From: DAIOEK01 sp963828285
Lineage (GTDB): Bacteria > Chloroflexota > Anaerolineae > Anaerolineales > Anaerolineaceae
Length of the DNA stretch: 64,000 nt
Assembly: GCA_963828285.1 (NCBI GenBank)
Contig: CAWHEB010000002.1
Coordinates: forward strand, 186,001 to 250,000
Direction: 5' to 3'
The translations under genes and the position numbers were made by a program. The notes under the pieces are model-generated. The model saw only the letters and a program-made list of their open reading frames with translations, made no database searches and was not told the origin of the DNA. This document shows, one piece after another, positions 17,374 through 25,744 of the stretch; position 1 is the stretch's first letter, and each line of letters starts with the position of its first letter.

Positions 17374-17583
17374 TCAGTCCACTGCCACCATGACATTGGA
17401 TGCTTTGATAACGGCGTAGACCTCCTTGCCGACCTTGAGTTCCAATGTGTCCACCAATTCCTTAGTGATGACCGAAACAATGGTCTCGCCGGCAGCCGTG
17501 ACGATGACCACCTCCGAGTTGACCGCCCCTGGGATGATCTGGTTGATCTTGCCTTTCAAAACATTGCGTGCGCTGATTTTCAT
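17374..17583 (-). CDS. mop: Molbindin (Mop/TOBE-domain molybdate-binding protein)
   Basis: A 69-aa single TOBE domain: KISARNVLKGKINQIIPGAV followed by SEVVIVTAAGETIVSVITK and VYAVIKASNVMVAVD. Such stand-alone domains oligomerise and bind molybdate or tungstate, buffering oxyanion for molybdenum cofactor synthesis. The ATG at 17583 follows GGAGCAGG. It is divergent from modA across a 217-bp control region packed with TTACAA dyads, which supports a shared oxyanion role. Confidence 0.9.
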   Translation of the reverse strand: MKISARNVLKGKINQIIPGAVNSEVVIVTAAGETIVSVITKELVDTLELKVGKEVYAVIKASNVMVAVD

Positions 17584-17604
17584 GTCCTGCTCCAATCTGA
17601 TGGT

Positions 17605-17780
17605 ATAAGCTGATCAATTGCCTACAATCATTGTAAGCAAATCTGACTTACAATTACAGCCTCATATAAACATTACCAACAATTGGGCTGTTTATGAAAT
17701 GTATATTTGTAAGCTTACAATTTACAATAATTACAATTAGTGATATTATATTGTATACTCAATTATTGAGTATACAATAT
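17605..17780. promoter_or_regulatory. mop/modA divergent control region
   Basis: Contains a series of TTACAAT-type sites in both orientations: TACAATCATTGTA (17623-17635), TTGTAAG/CTTACAA arms at 17631-17637 and 17647-17653, a perfect palindrome TTGTAAGCTTACAA (17707-17720), and further TTACAAT copies to about 17737. Nearest modA is a 33-bp dyad with 15-bp arms, ATATTGTATACTCAA at 17748-17762 and its complement at 17766-17780, 20 nt before the ATG. None resembles the known ModE box. Confidence 0.7.
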
Positions 17781-17800
17781 TCCTCTATTGGAAAATCTTC

Positions 17801-18682
17801 ATGCGTTCCAAATTTCTTTTCCTTGTTGTATTGATCGTAATTCTAAGTGGTACGGCATGCATCCCCACCGAAACGCCGGTTGTCCCAGAAGCTGCCCCGG
17901 CGACAGCTGCACCTGTACCTACCGCAGTCCAGCCAACAGAAGTGCCTCCTACCGCCGTTCCACCCAGAACGTTGACGGTATTGGCAGCCGCGTCACTGAC
18001 CGAATCATTCACCGAGTTGGGAACGATGTTTCAGGAGCAGAATCCCGGTGTGACAGTATCTTTCAGCTTTGCTGGTTCACAAACCCTGGCAGAACAACTC
18101 AACCAGGGAGCGGCCGCGGATGTTTTCGCCAGCGCCAGCAAGAAGTATATGGACGCTGTCATCGAATCCAAGCGGGTCAACGCAGACGCTGCGCAGAAAT
18201 TCGTACAGAACCGGCTGGTGGTGGTCTATCCCAGCGTCAACCCGGCTGGTATCGCGGAACTGAAAGACCTTGCCGAACCCGGCATCAAGCTGATTCTGGC
18301 GGACAAATCCGTACCGGTGGGACAGTATTCATTGGATTTTCTGGACAAGGCCATTGCCGATCCATCCTATGATGCAGGTTTCAAGGATTCTGTGCTAGCT
18401 AATGTGGTTTCCTATGAGGATAGTGTGAAATCAGTGCTTGCTAAAGTGGTATTGGGTGAAGCGGATGCCGGTATCGTTTATGTGACCGACATCACGGCTG
18501 AAGCCGCGAAGAGTGCCGAGAAGTTGGATATCCCTGATGCGTTGAATACCATCGCGAATTATCCAATCGCTCCGATCGCTGACAGCAAGAATGGTGAACT
18601 GGCAAAGGCGTTTGTCGCGCTTGTGCTGTCCCCGGAAGGTCAGCAGGTTATGGCGAATTATGGATTTATCCCGGTGAAGTGA
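17801..18682 (+). CDS. modA: Molybdate ABC transporter substrate-binding lipoprotein
   Basis: Periplasmic-side solute-binding protein for molybdate or tungstate, anchored as a lipoprotein. The signal peptide ends in a lipobox (SGTAC, Cys20) and is followed by a Pro/Thr-rich linker of about 35 residues. The mature domain opens with LTVLAAASLTESFTELG and contains FSFAGSQTLAEQL and DVFASASKKYM, which supply the oxyanion-contacting Ser residues. The 293-aa length fits. No modB or modC permease genes lie in this window downstream; a hairpin repeat follows instead, so the transporter partners must be elsewhere. Confidence 0.93.
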   Translation: MRSKFLFLVVLIVILSGTACIPTETPVVPEAAPATAAPVPTAVQPTEVPPTAVPPRTLTVLAAASLTESFTELGTMFQEQNPGVTVSFSFAGSQTLAEQLNQGAAADVFASASKKYMDAVIESKRVNADAAQKFVQNRLVVVYPSVNPAGIAELKDLAEPGIKLILADKSVPVGQYSLDFLDKAIADPSYDAGFKDSVLANVVSYEDSVKSVLAKVVLGEADAGIVYVTDITAEAAKSAEKLDIPDALNTIANYPIAPIADSKNGELAKAFVALVLSPEGQQVMANYGFIPVK

Positions 18683-18713
18683 GGGAAGACAAGTTTTCGT
18701 CTAGAATATTTTC

Positions 18714-18813
18714 ACCCATCCCCCTACCCCCTTCCCATATGGGAAGGGGAGTTTATTAAATAGGGATGGAAGAACCTATGGTTCTTCCATCCCTTTAAAC
18801 CCTGGATCTCCAA
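18714..18813 (+). repeat. Dual-hairpin repeat, isolated copy after modA
   Basis: Hairpin 1 is replaced by a shorter CCCCTTCCC / GGGAAGGGG stem, while hairpin 2 (ATAGGGATGGAAGAACC with its complement around TAT) and the AACCCTGGATCTCC tail match subtype B of the 5-8 kb arrays. It sits 32 nt after modA and could act as its terminator. Confidence 0.75.
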
Positions 18814-18877
18814 GTCAATAAACGATATATCTACCTATCCCATAATTGGGGGGGATTATGATGGTGTAGATTGCTTT

Positions 18878-18960
18878 GACCCCAAAAACCGGGTCTCGCA
18901 ATGACAAAACTAAAGGGATTCCCTCAACCCCAAAACTGGTCTCGCAATGTCAAGAACTAA
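18878..18960. repeat. Two imperfect 36-bp direct repeats
   Basis: Units at 18878-18913 and 18925-18960 share ACCCCAAAA, GGTCTCGCAATG and ACTAA blocks. The second overlaps the tex stop codon. Origin unknown. Confidence 0.6.
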
Positions 18961-21086
18961 ACCAATTTCAGGGAGATGCGACCGCGGTCCTTTTCGACTT
19001 TGAGGATCTCGACCTCGATGATATCTGCCACCTGCAGTACTGTGCCGAAGGTCATCTGGGTGCGGTGGAGAAGTCCATCCTGCTTGACGCCGATGTCGAC
19101 AAAGGCGCCGAAATCGACCACATTGCGGACAGTCCCTTTGAGGCGCATCCCTTCTGCCAAGTCTTCCATCTTTAAAACATCCGTACGCAGGATCGGTGGG
19201 GGAGCGTCCTGACGTGGATCGCGTCCCGGGCGGACCAACTGCTCGAAGATATCGCGCAGGGTAAGCGCTCCGCAACCAAGATCTGCAGCGATTTCTTTCA
19301 ATTGGGTCTTGATCAGTAACTGCCGTAATGCCGGTTCGCGCAGCTTCGGGTCGGTCTGGGTGGATATCCCTGCCCGTTCAAGTGTAGCTTTGGCAAAGCC
19401 GTAGCTTTCCGGATGAATCGCGGAAGCATCGAGAGGTTCGTCGCCATCCAGTACCCGGGTAAACCCGGCGCACTGTTCATAGGCCTTGGGTCCCAGTCCA
19501 GGAACATCCCGCAATTGGGCACGATTGGTGAAAACACCCTTTTCGTCACGATAGGCGACCACCTTTTCCGCCAGTTTTGGACCAATCCCGGCGGCATATG
19601 CCAACAAAGCAGGTGACGCGGTATTCACATCCACACCAACCCGGTTGACCACGTCTTCGACCACACCGTCCAGGGTGTGCTTCAACAGGGTCTGGTCGAC
19701 ATCGTGTTGATACATCCCGACACCAATGGACTGGGGATCGATCTTCACCAGCTCTGCCAGCGGATCCTGCACCCGCCGGGCGATCGAAGCCGCGCCGCGA
19801 ATGGAGACATCCAGATCCGGCATCTCCTGTCGCGCCAGGGGGCTTGCCGAGTAAACACTGGCTCCAGCTTCGTTGGTGATCATATACTGCACACCGGGTA
19901 AATCCTTGATCAGTTCAGCAATGAGCTGTTCGGATTCGCGCGAAGCGGTGCCATTACCAATGGATACCAGGGTTACATGGTGCTTCTTCACCATCGCACG
20001 CAGCGAATCGAGTGCTTCATTCCATTTCTTCTGAGGCTCATGGGGATAGATAGTCCCGGTATCCAATAGTTTTCCGGTTGGCGAAACCACAGCAAACTTG
20101 CAGCCAGTACGGAAACCCGGATCCAGTCCAATGACGGTATGCCCTTTGAGCGGCGGTTGATTGAGCAGCGCCCTGGTATTGGAGGCAAACACATTGATGG
20201 CATGCAGTTGTGCCCTGGCTGTTAACTCCCGACGGACATCACGTTCGATGGCTGGTAATAATAAACGGTTGGCACTATCCTCAATTGCGGTCTCCAGATG
20301 TTCTCCCCAGGGAGAACTGCCGTCCGGTCGAAATTGCGAATGGATGGCATTTTGCCAATCCTTCTCAGCAGTCTCAACACCTACACGCAAAACCTTTTCG
20401 GTCTCTCCCCGGTCTAAGGCCAGCACCTGGTGTGGGCGGATCTTGTCGACCCGAGCTTCAAATTCATAATAGACGGAATACACTTGTTTCTGGTCTTCAG
20501 CGTCATCGATCTTCTCCGCGCGCATGATGCCGTATGCCAGCGATTTCTCACGGGTCAATCGGCGGACATCCGCATGATCGCTGATCATCTCTGCCACAAT
20601 ATCCCGTGCACCTGACAGGGCATCTTCCACAGTCAATACCTGCTCGTTCAGATACTGTTGGGCTTCTTCATCCGGTTTCCTGCCAGCGCGCGGCTGCATT
20701 AACAGCACATCTGCCAGTGGAGCTAATCCCTTTTCTCGGGCAATACTGGCACGCGTGCGGCGTTTGGGTTTGTAGGGTGCATACAGGTCTTCCAGCGCGG
20801 TGACCGTTTCTGCTGCTTTAATCTTTTCTTCGAGCTCGGGTGTCATTTTTTCCTGCTCGGTGATCGAAGCCAGCACAGTCACCCGGCGGTCTTCCAATAC
20901 TCTCAACCGGTCCAATTCGGATTGGATCAAGCGGATCTGCTCTTCATCCAGCGCACCGGTCATCTCCTTGCGGTAGCGGGAAATAAACGGAACGGTATTG
21001 CCCGCATCCAGCAGTTCAATGGCCGCTTGCACCTGGGTTGGTTTATAATTTAAATTCTTCGATATCAGTACGGCAAAATCAGTCAC
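18957..21086 (-). CDS. tex: Tex family nucleic-acid-binding transcription accessory protein
   Basis: A 709-aa cytoplasmic protein related to eukaryotic Spt6. It contains an N-terminal helical Tex domain (PFISRYRKEMTGALDEEQI), a YqgF/RNase H-like domain (VIGLDPGFRTGCKFAVV), tandem helix-hairpin-helix motifs (ASPALLAYAAGIGPKLAEK) and a C-terminal S1 RNA-binding domain (GMRLKGTVRNVVDFGAFVDIG ... GRISLKLV). Length and order fit the family. It is transcribed alone and divergently from the CAT gene. Confidence 0.96.
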   Translation of the reverse strand: MTDFAVLISKNLNYKPTQVQAAIELLDAGNTVPFISRYRKEMTGALDEEQIRLIQSELDRLRVLEDRRVTVLASITEQEKMTPELEEKIKAAETVTALEDLYAPYKPKRRTRASIAREKGLAPLADVLLMQPRAGRKPDEEAQQYLNEQVLTVEDALSGARDIVAEMISDHADVRRLTREKSLAYGIMRAEKIDDAEDQKQVYSVYYEFEARVDKIRPHQVLALDRGETEKVLRVGVETAEKDWQNAIHSQFRPDGSSPWGEHLETAIEDSANRLLLPAIERDVRRELTARAQLHAINVFASNTRALLNQPPLKGHTVIGLDPGFRTGCKFAVVSPTGKLLDTGTIYPHEPQKKWNEALDSLRAMVKKHHVTLVSIGNGTASRESEQLIAELIKDLPGVQYMITNEAGASVYSASPLARQEMPDLDVSIRGAASIARRVQDPLAELVKIDPQSIGVGMYQHDVDQTLLKHTLDGVVEDVVNRVGVDVNTASPALLAYAAGIGPKLAEKVVAYRDEKGVFTNRAQLRDVPGLGPKAYEQCAGFTRVLDGDEPLDASAIHPESYGFAKATLERAGISTQTDPKLREPALRQLLIKTQLKEIAADLGCGALTLRDIFEQLVRPGRDPRQDAPPPILRTDVLKMEDLAEGMRLKGTVRNVVDFGAFVDIGVKQDGLLHRTQMTFGTVLQVADIIEVEILKVEKDRGRISLKLV

Positions 21087-21187
21087 GTTGAAACCTCAAT
21101 GAACAAAGAGTATGGATGCGCAAATTGTAACACGGCAGCATTGGAATAAATCTGAAAACCTTGTCATAACCAAAATGGAGAGGCTGG

Positions 21188-21835
21188 ATGAAAACAATTG
21201 ATTTTTCAAAATGGCCCAGATACAAGCATTTCCTCATGTTCAAGGATTACGATTATCCCCATTTTAATCTGACTGCGACTGTGGATGTGACCAGCCTGAT
21301 GGACCAACTATCCAACACCCGGTTGAGCTTCACTGTGGTTTTCACTTATATGATCACCCGCGCCGCGAATGATATCCCAGAATTCCGACAGCGGATCCGC
21401 GGGGAGAATGTGGTGGAGTATGAACGGGTTAATCCGTCTATCACAATCCTAAGCCTTGATGACCTGTTTTCCTTCTGCACCATTCCTTATACTCCTGATT
21501 TTGGCAGTTTTTACGAACATGCATCCTTCCTCGTGGAGAAAGTCAAGACTGAACCCAACCTGGAAGATGAACCCGGGAAGGATGACCTGATCTTTCTCTC
21601 GTCTCTCCCCTGGGTCGCCTTTACCGGGCTCAGCCATCCCATCCATATGCATCCCGTGGATTCCATTCCGCGCATCACATGGGGAAAATTCATCAAGTCC
21701 GATCATAAGATCAATATTCCGGTTTCTGTGCAAGGGCATCACAGCCTGATGGATGGAATCCATATGGGAATCTTTTATCAAAATTTGCAGGACCTTTGCA
21801 CAGCACCAACATTTCTAACCTCAGACATGGAGTGA
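21188..21835 (+). CDS. Chloramphenicol acetyltransferase-like (type A CAT) acyltransferase
   Basis: A 215-aa protein of the trimeric CAT fold. It has the SKWPRYKHFLMF start, an internal RIRGENVVEYERVNPSITI region and the catalytic HHSLMDG motif, where the second histidine is the general base. True CATs use HHxxxDG in this way, but many chromosomal homologues have unknown acyl acceptors, so antibiotic resistance is not implied. It ends 3 nt before a deoxynucleoside kinase gene and is probably co-transcribed with it. Confidence 0.88.
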   Translation: MKTIDFSKWPRYKHFLMFKDYDYPHFNLTATVDVTSLMDQLSNTRLSFTVVFTYMITRAANDIPEFRQRIRGENVVEYERVNPSITILSLDDLFSFCTIPYTPDFGSFYEHASFLVEKVKTEPNLEDEPGKDDLIFLSSLPWVAFTGLSHPIHMHPVDSIPRITWGKFIKSDHKINIPVSVQGHHSLMDGIHMGIFYQNLQDLCTAPTFLTSDME

Positions 21836-21838
21836 AAC

Positions 21839-22474
21839 ATGACCAAGCGGACCATTGTAGTTGCCGGGAACATCGGCTCAGGGAAAACCTCGCTCACCGA
21901 ACGCATCGGTGCTAGGTTGGGTTGGAAAACGGCTTTTGAATCGGTTGCAGACAATCCCTACTTGCCTGATTTCTACAAGGACATGAAAGTCTGGTCGTTC
22001 CACCTGCAGGTCTATTTTTTAGGACACCGCGCGGAACAATACTTAAAGCTGGTCAATGATCCCTTATCCTGCATCCTTGACCGTTCGATCTATGAAGATG
22101 CCTATATCTTCTCGCGGGCTTTGAATCACATGGGGAATTTGAATGAGCAGGATTACTTTACCTACCGACGATTGTTTGAACTTGTGGTGAGCCGCCTGCC
22201 TTCACCCGACCTGCTGATCGTACTCCGTGCTCCGGTAGCAGTATTAATGAAACGAATTCAAGCGCGCGCGCGTAACATTGAAACAGGGATCAGCTATGAT
22301 TACCTTACTTTGCTCGACAGCTTCTACGATGATTGGATGAAAGACTTCGACCTTTGCCCGGTTCTGACCATCCAAACCGAGAATCTGGATTACGTCCACT
22401 ATGATGATGCCCTGGATATCGTCACAGAGCGGATCAACAACACGCTTTCCGGCAAGGAAGAAGTTATCTTGTAA
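21839..22474 (+). CDS. Deoxynucleoside kinase
   Basis: A 211-aa kinase that phosphorylates deoxyribonucleosides in salvage. Seen: the P-loop GNIGSGKTSL at residues 9-18, the DRSIYED motif (the DRS/ERS catalytic and substrate-binding signature), and an arginine-rich LID (KRIQARARNIE). It is similar to bacterial dGK/dAK-type enzymes; exact base specificity cannot be told. The start lies 3 nt after the CAT stop. Confidence 0.92.
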   Translation: MTKRTIVVAGNIGSGKTSLTERIGARLGWKTAFESVADNPYLPDFYKDMKVWSFHLQVYFLGHRAEQYLKLVNDPLSCILDRSIYEDAYIFSRALNHMGNLNEQDYFTYRRLFELVVSRLPSPDLLIVLRAPVAVLMKRIQARARNIETGISYDYLTLLDSFYDDWMKDFDLCPVLTIQTENLDYVHYDDALDIVTERINNTLSGKEEVIL

Positions 22475-22539
22475 AACTGCGGTATTGATCTGCAACCAGA
22501 TGCAATTCTTTGCGTATAAGATGTAGATCAATAACACCC

Positions 22540-23145
22540 ATGGGAATCATGAACCAGACCTCACCAGAAGTTATAGAAGCATTACAGCATCCATTGGATC
22601 CGGAAAACTTCACGATCATCGTGGAGCAGTTTCAAAAACCGGTCTTCAATTTGTGCTACCGTATGCTGGGGGACCCTGATGAAGCAGAAGACGCAGCTCA
22701 GGAAAGTTTCTGGAAAGCGTACAAGAATATGGGATCTTACGACCCCAGCCGTTCATTCCTAACCTGGGTATTATCCATAGCAGCGCACCACTGTATCGAT
22801 CAGATCAGAAAACGCAAATTCGTCGGGTTTAGTATCGATGAGATGGTCGATGATTTCCTTCCGGATCTCGACCCCCTACCCGAGCAATTGGCGTCACAAT
22901 CTGAAGAACAAAAGAAAATTCGCGGTCTTTTAAAAACACTATCTGCCGAAGACCGCTCTGCAGTTGTTATGCGTTATTGGTACGACTTTTCAGATGAAGA
23001 AATAGGGAATGCGTTACACCTTACTGTTAGCGCGGTAAAGAGCAGATTATTCCGCGCGCGTAAGCAAATGGCCGAAGAGTGGCTAAAAGCTGAAAGCAAG
23101 AATGCACTTCCCGAAAGGAGAAAACATGAACCATCAACCATTTGA
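22540..23145 (+). CDS. ECF-type RNA polymerase sigma factor
   Basis: About 201 aa with sigma-70 region 2 (PVFNLCYRMLGDPDEAEDAAQ and SFLTWVLSIAAHHCIDQIRKR) and region 4 (LSAEDRSAVVMRYWYDFSDEE, then LTVSAVKSRLFRARKQM). It lacks regions 1 and 3, as expected for extracytoplasmic-function sigma factors. The start is uncertain between ATGs at 22540 and 22549, neither with a strong ribosome site. The 3' end overlaps the next gene by 20 nt, an anti-sigma factor, so the pair is a classic ECF switch. Confidence 0.93.
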   Translation: MGIMNQTSPEVIEALQHPLDPENFTIIVEQFQKPVFNLCYRMLGDPDEAEDAAQESFWKAYKNMGSYDPSRSFLTWVLSIAAHHCIDQIRKRKFVGFSIDEMVDDFLPDLDPLPEQLASQSEEQKKIRGLLKTLSAEDRSAVVMRYWYDFSDEEIGNALHLTVSAVKSRLFRARKQMAEEWLKAESKNALPERRKHEPSTI

Positions 23146-23662
23146 AGACTGGATCTTTGAAGCCAAGTTGACTCATGACGAGGAAAAACAATTACACAAG
23201 CATCTGGCGACCTGCCAGGATTGCAGCCGCCTGCGCCAGGCGATGAAGGGAATGGAGCGAACTTTCAGTTCACCTGTCCATGCTGGTCCAAAAGCCGGGT
23301 TTGCCATGCGTTGGCAAAAAATGGCTGTCGAAAGAGAAGATGACAATCAACAATCCGCTGCCTGGTATATGGTAGCCGGGTTGGTATTATTGATGACCTG
23401 GTTGGTTTACCTCAACTTTGGTGCAAACTGGTTTGCGAATTTTAATCTACTCACTTTCCTGGTGCAAAGAACCGTTAATCTCATTCAGACAGTTGGATCC
23501 TTATTCAATACAATAACATCCTTAGCGAATGCGTTTCAAACCATTCCAGGACAGGTTGTATTCGTTGTGTCATTAGTCCTTGGCGCGATCTCGTTTTTCT
23601 GGATCGTCCTCTGGTTTTCGGCAATGAGAAGGATCTTCGCAGCACAAAGGAAAGCAATATGA
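23126..23662 (+). CDS. Anti-sigma factor with zinc-finger and two membrane helices
   Basis: A 178-aa protein. The ATG at 23126 follows GAAAGGAG and lies inside the sigma gene. The N-terminal ~45 residues form a putative anti-sigma zinc finger (HKHLATCQDC, the HxxxCxxC pattern) that should bind the upstream ECF factor. Two hydrophobic helices follow (WYMVAGLVLLMTWLVYLNFG and VVFVVSLVLGAISFFWIVLW). Membrane tethering suggests that an envelope signal releases the sigma factor. Confidence 0.88.
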   Translation: MNHQPFEDWIFEAKLTHDEEKQLHKHLATCQDCSRLRQAMKGMERTFSSPVHAGPKAGFAMRWQKMAVEREDDNQQSAAWYMVAGLVLLMTWLVYLNFGANWFANFNLLTFLVQRTVNLIQTVGSLFNTITSLANAFQTIPGQVVFVVSLVLGAISFFWIVLWFSAMRRIFAAQRKAI

Positions 23663-24799
23663 AAAAATTCCGAACTCATTATCTTACTCTCATTGATCAT
23701 CGCTCTGATCATCCCTTCCACGGTATCAGCAGATACAGGAACCGGAGATCGGGTGATCGTCGGTGAAACATACACCGTCACCTCAGGATCAACCTACCAG
23801 GGTTCATTTGTTGTCGTCGGCGGAACCTTAACTGTGGAAGAAAACGCCACGGTATCAGGTGACCTGGTCTTACTAGGTGGATTGGCAACTATCTCCGGTT
23901 CCCTTAATGGTGAAATTACTGTCATTGGCGGTCATCTGGACCTGAAAGAGACCGCGGTCATCAATGGAGATATCAGCTCTTTTGGCGGCAGTGTGACACA
24001 AGATCCCAGTGCCAAAGTATTGGGAACCATGGATCTGGAAAAATTACCTGAAATCCAGTCGACGATAGAGTCACAAATCACATCCGTAGCCGGTGAAGCT
24101 GAGAGTGCCATATCCACTGCAGTGGTCAAAGCTACACAAGCGGTCAAAACTGCACAAGTGGTCGAAAAAACCGGGATTGTGGAACCAACAAAAATGGTAG
24201 AGGTAACTCCATTACCGCTTGTTGAACCAACCACGAAACCTGGATCTGGTTTGCTCAAACCTGCAATTGAATTCGCCAAAAGTGTCATTTCTATAATTTT
24301 AAACAGCCTTTTCATGGGTGTACTAGCGATGTTGTTCGCTTTATTCATGCCTAATCCTTTACGCCGGGTCACCGACGCGATCAATACCTATCCGTTAATC
24401 TCGGAAGGAGTCGGGGTATTGACAGTTGTTGCTTTACCCATCCTTCTTGTGATCCTGATCGTTACACTGATCCTCATACCTGTTGCAGTAGTTGCCATCA
24501 TCGGATTTACTGTTGCAATGGTCATGGGATGGATCGCTTTGGGCGCAGAACTGGGTATCCGCCTATCCAAAGCTCTCAAGTTCACATGGCACATTGCAGT
24601 CTCCGCCGGTGTTGGAGCGTTACTCTTGAGCCTGGTCATGAACACCTTATGGTTCGTCCCGTGCCTGGGATGGCTGCTCGTATTCCTTGTGGCGATGGTG
24701 GGATTAGGTTCCGTCATCCTCACCCGTTTTGGAACTCGTATCTATGCCACCTTACCAAAATCTGATTTGGATGCAACCGATCAGACCACCGTTTCGTAA
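23659..24799 (+). pseudogene. Polymer-forming (bactofilin-like) exported membrane protein, 5' frameshift
   Basis: The ATG at 23659 overlaps the anti-sigma stop but leads into the wrong frame. Removing one A from the AAAAAA run at 23662-23667 gives a natural signal peptide (ELIILLSLIIALIIPSTVSA) joined to the long frame. The mature part has repeating short strands with G/V/I pattern (GSFVVVGGTLTVEENATVSG, GDLVLLGG, GEITVIGG), a right-handed beta helix like bactofilins. A Pro/Thr-rich linker and four or so transmembrane helices follow. About 379 aa. Operon context suggests an envelope scaffold made under ECF control. Confidence 0.78.
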
Positions 24800-24830
24800 G
24801 CAAAAATAAAAAGATTTTGGAGAAATAAAA

Positions 24831-25682
24831 ATGAACAAAATAATCTTACTCGTCATTAGTATTTTGGTAGTCACAAGCCTGGCTTGTGGATTTACCATCA
24901 ACCTGCCCACCATCAAAACCACCGAAGCAAAAGTGTTTGAGATCAACGAGCCCGCACCTTCCACCAGCGAACCTGTGATTGTTGAACTCAAATTAGGCGC
25001 AGCAGAGTTGACCATTACTCCCGATGCGAAATCATTGGTTGAAGGTAAAGTGACCTATAACGTCCTGGATTGGGAACCGGTTGTTGAACGCGAATCCAAT
25101 CGGGTGACCATTTCACAAACGACTGACGGTGTCAATGGATTGCCAACCAAGAATATCCGTAACGAATGGGATCTGGCACTCAATAACAATACCCCGATCG
25201 ACCTTCGCCTGGCAACCGGGGCATATAAAGGGAATATCGACCTGAGCGGCATGACCATCACCAATTTACGGGTGGAAGATGGCGCGGCAGATTCGACCAT
25301 CAAGTTCGATAAACCCAACCAAACCACGCTGGAAAGATTGGACTACACCACTGGCGCGTCCACAGTGACCCTGTTAGGTCTTGGAAATGCAAACATCAAA
25401 GACATGCGCATGACCACTGGTGCGGGTACCTATAAGCTCGATTTCAGCGGTGAACTTCAACAGGATACCGATGTTGTGATCGAGGCTGGAGTAAGCACGA
25501 TCACTATCATCATCCCCGAAGGGACGAAAGCCGAAGTTCGGGTGAATGGCGGATTGAAGACTGTGAATACCCGCGGAACCTGGACGAATGACGGCAGTAC
25601 CTATTCAACCGATGGAAGCGGAAATACGATCAGCTTTGATATCAATATGAATTTAGGAACTTTGGATCTGGTTCAGGAATAA
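24831..25682 (+). CDS. Toast-rack/DUF4097-like envelope lipoprotein
   Basis: A 283-aa exported lipoprotein: the signal peptide ends VTSLAC (Cys19). The rest is almost wholly beta-strand with repeated short hydrophobic/polar turns (VELKLGAAELTITPDAKSLV, DLRLATGAYKGNIDLSGM, YTTGASTVTLLGLGNANI), as in the toast-rack and DUF4097/LiaF C-terminal families. Those families are often controlled by envelope-stress systems. It is the last gene of the ECF operon, 31 nt after the bactofilin-like gene, with a GGAG ribosome site. Confidence 0.78.
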   Translation: MNKIILLVISILVVTSLACGFTINLPTIKTTEAKVFEINEPAPSTSEPVIVELKLGAAELTITPDAKSLVEGKVTYNVLDWEPVVERESNRVTISQTTDGVNGLPTKNIRNEWDLALNNNTPIDLRLATGAYKGNIDLSGMTITNLRVEDGAADSTIKFDKPNQTTLERLDYTTGASTVTLLGLGNANIKDMRMTTGAGTYKLDFSGELQQDTDVVIEAGVSTITIIIPEGTKAEVRVNGGLKTVNTRGTWTNDGSTYSTDGSGNTISFDINMNLGTLDLVQE

Positions 25683-25706
25683 AATTCAAAACGAATTAAA
25701 TTAAAA

Positions 25707-25737
25707 AAACCCGTGCAGAAATTTCTGCACGGGTTTC
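25707..25737. terminator. Bidirectional terminator between ECF operon and MFS gene
   Basis: AAACCCGTGCAGAAA pairs perfectly with TTTCTGCACGGGTTT, with A-rich sequence before it and T-rich after. It serves the two convergent units. Confidence 0.85.
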
Positions 25738-25744
25738 TCATTTA

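Noticed and set aside
17605..17780. ModE box in the modA promoter
   Set aside because: The dyads are of TTACAA/TTGTAA and TTGTATACTCAA type; the ModE consensus with TATATA arms is not present.
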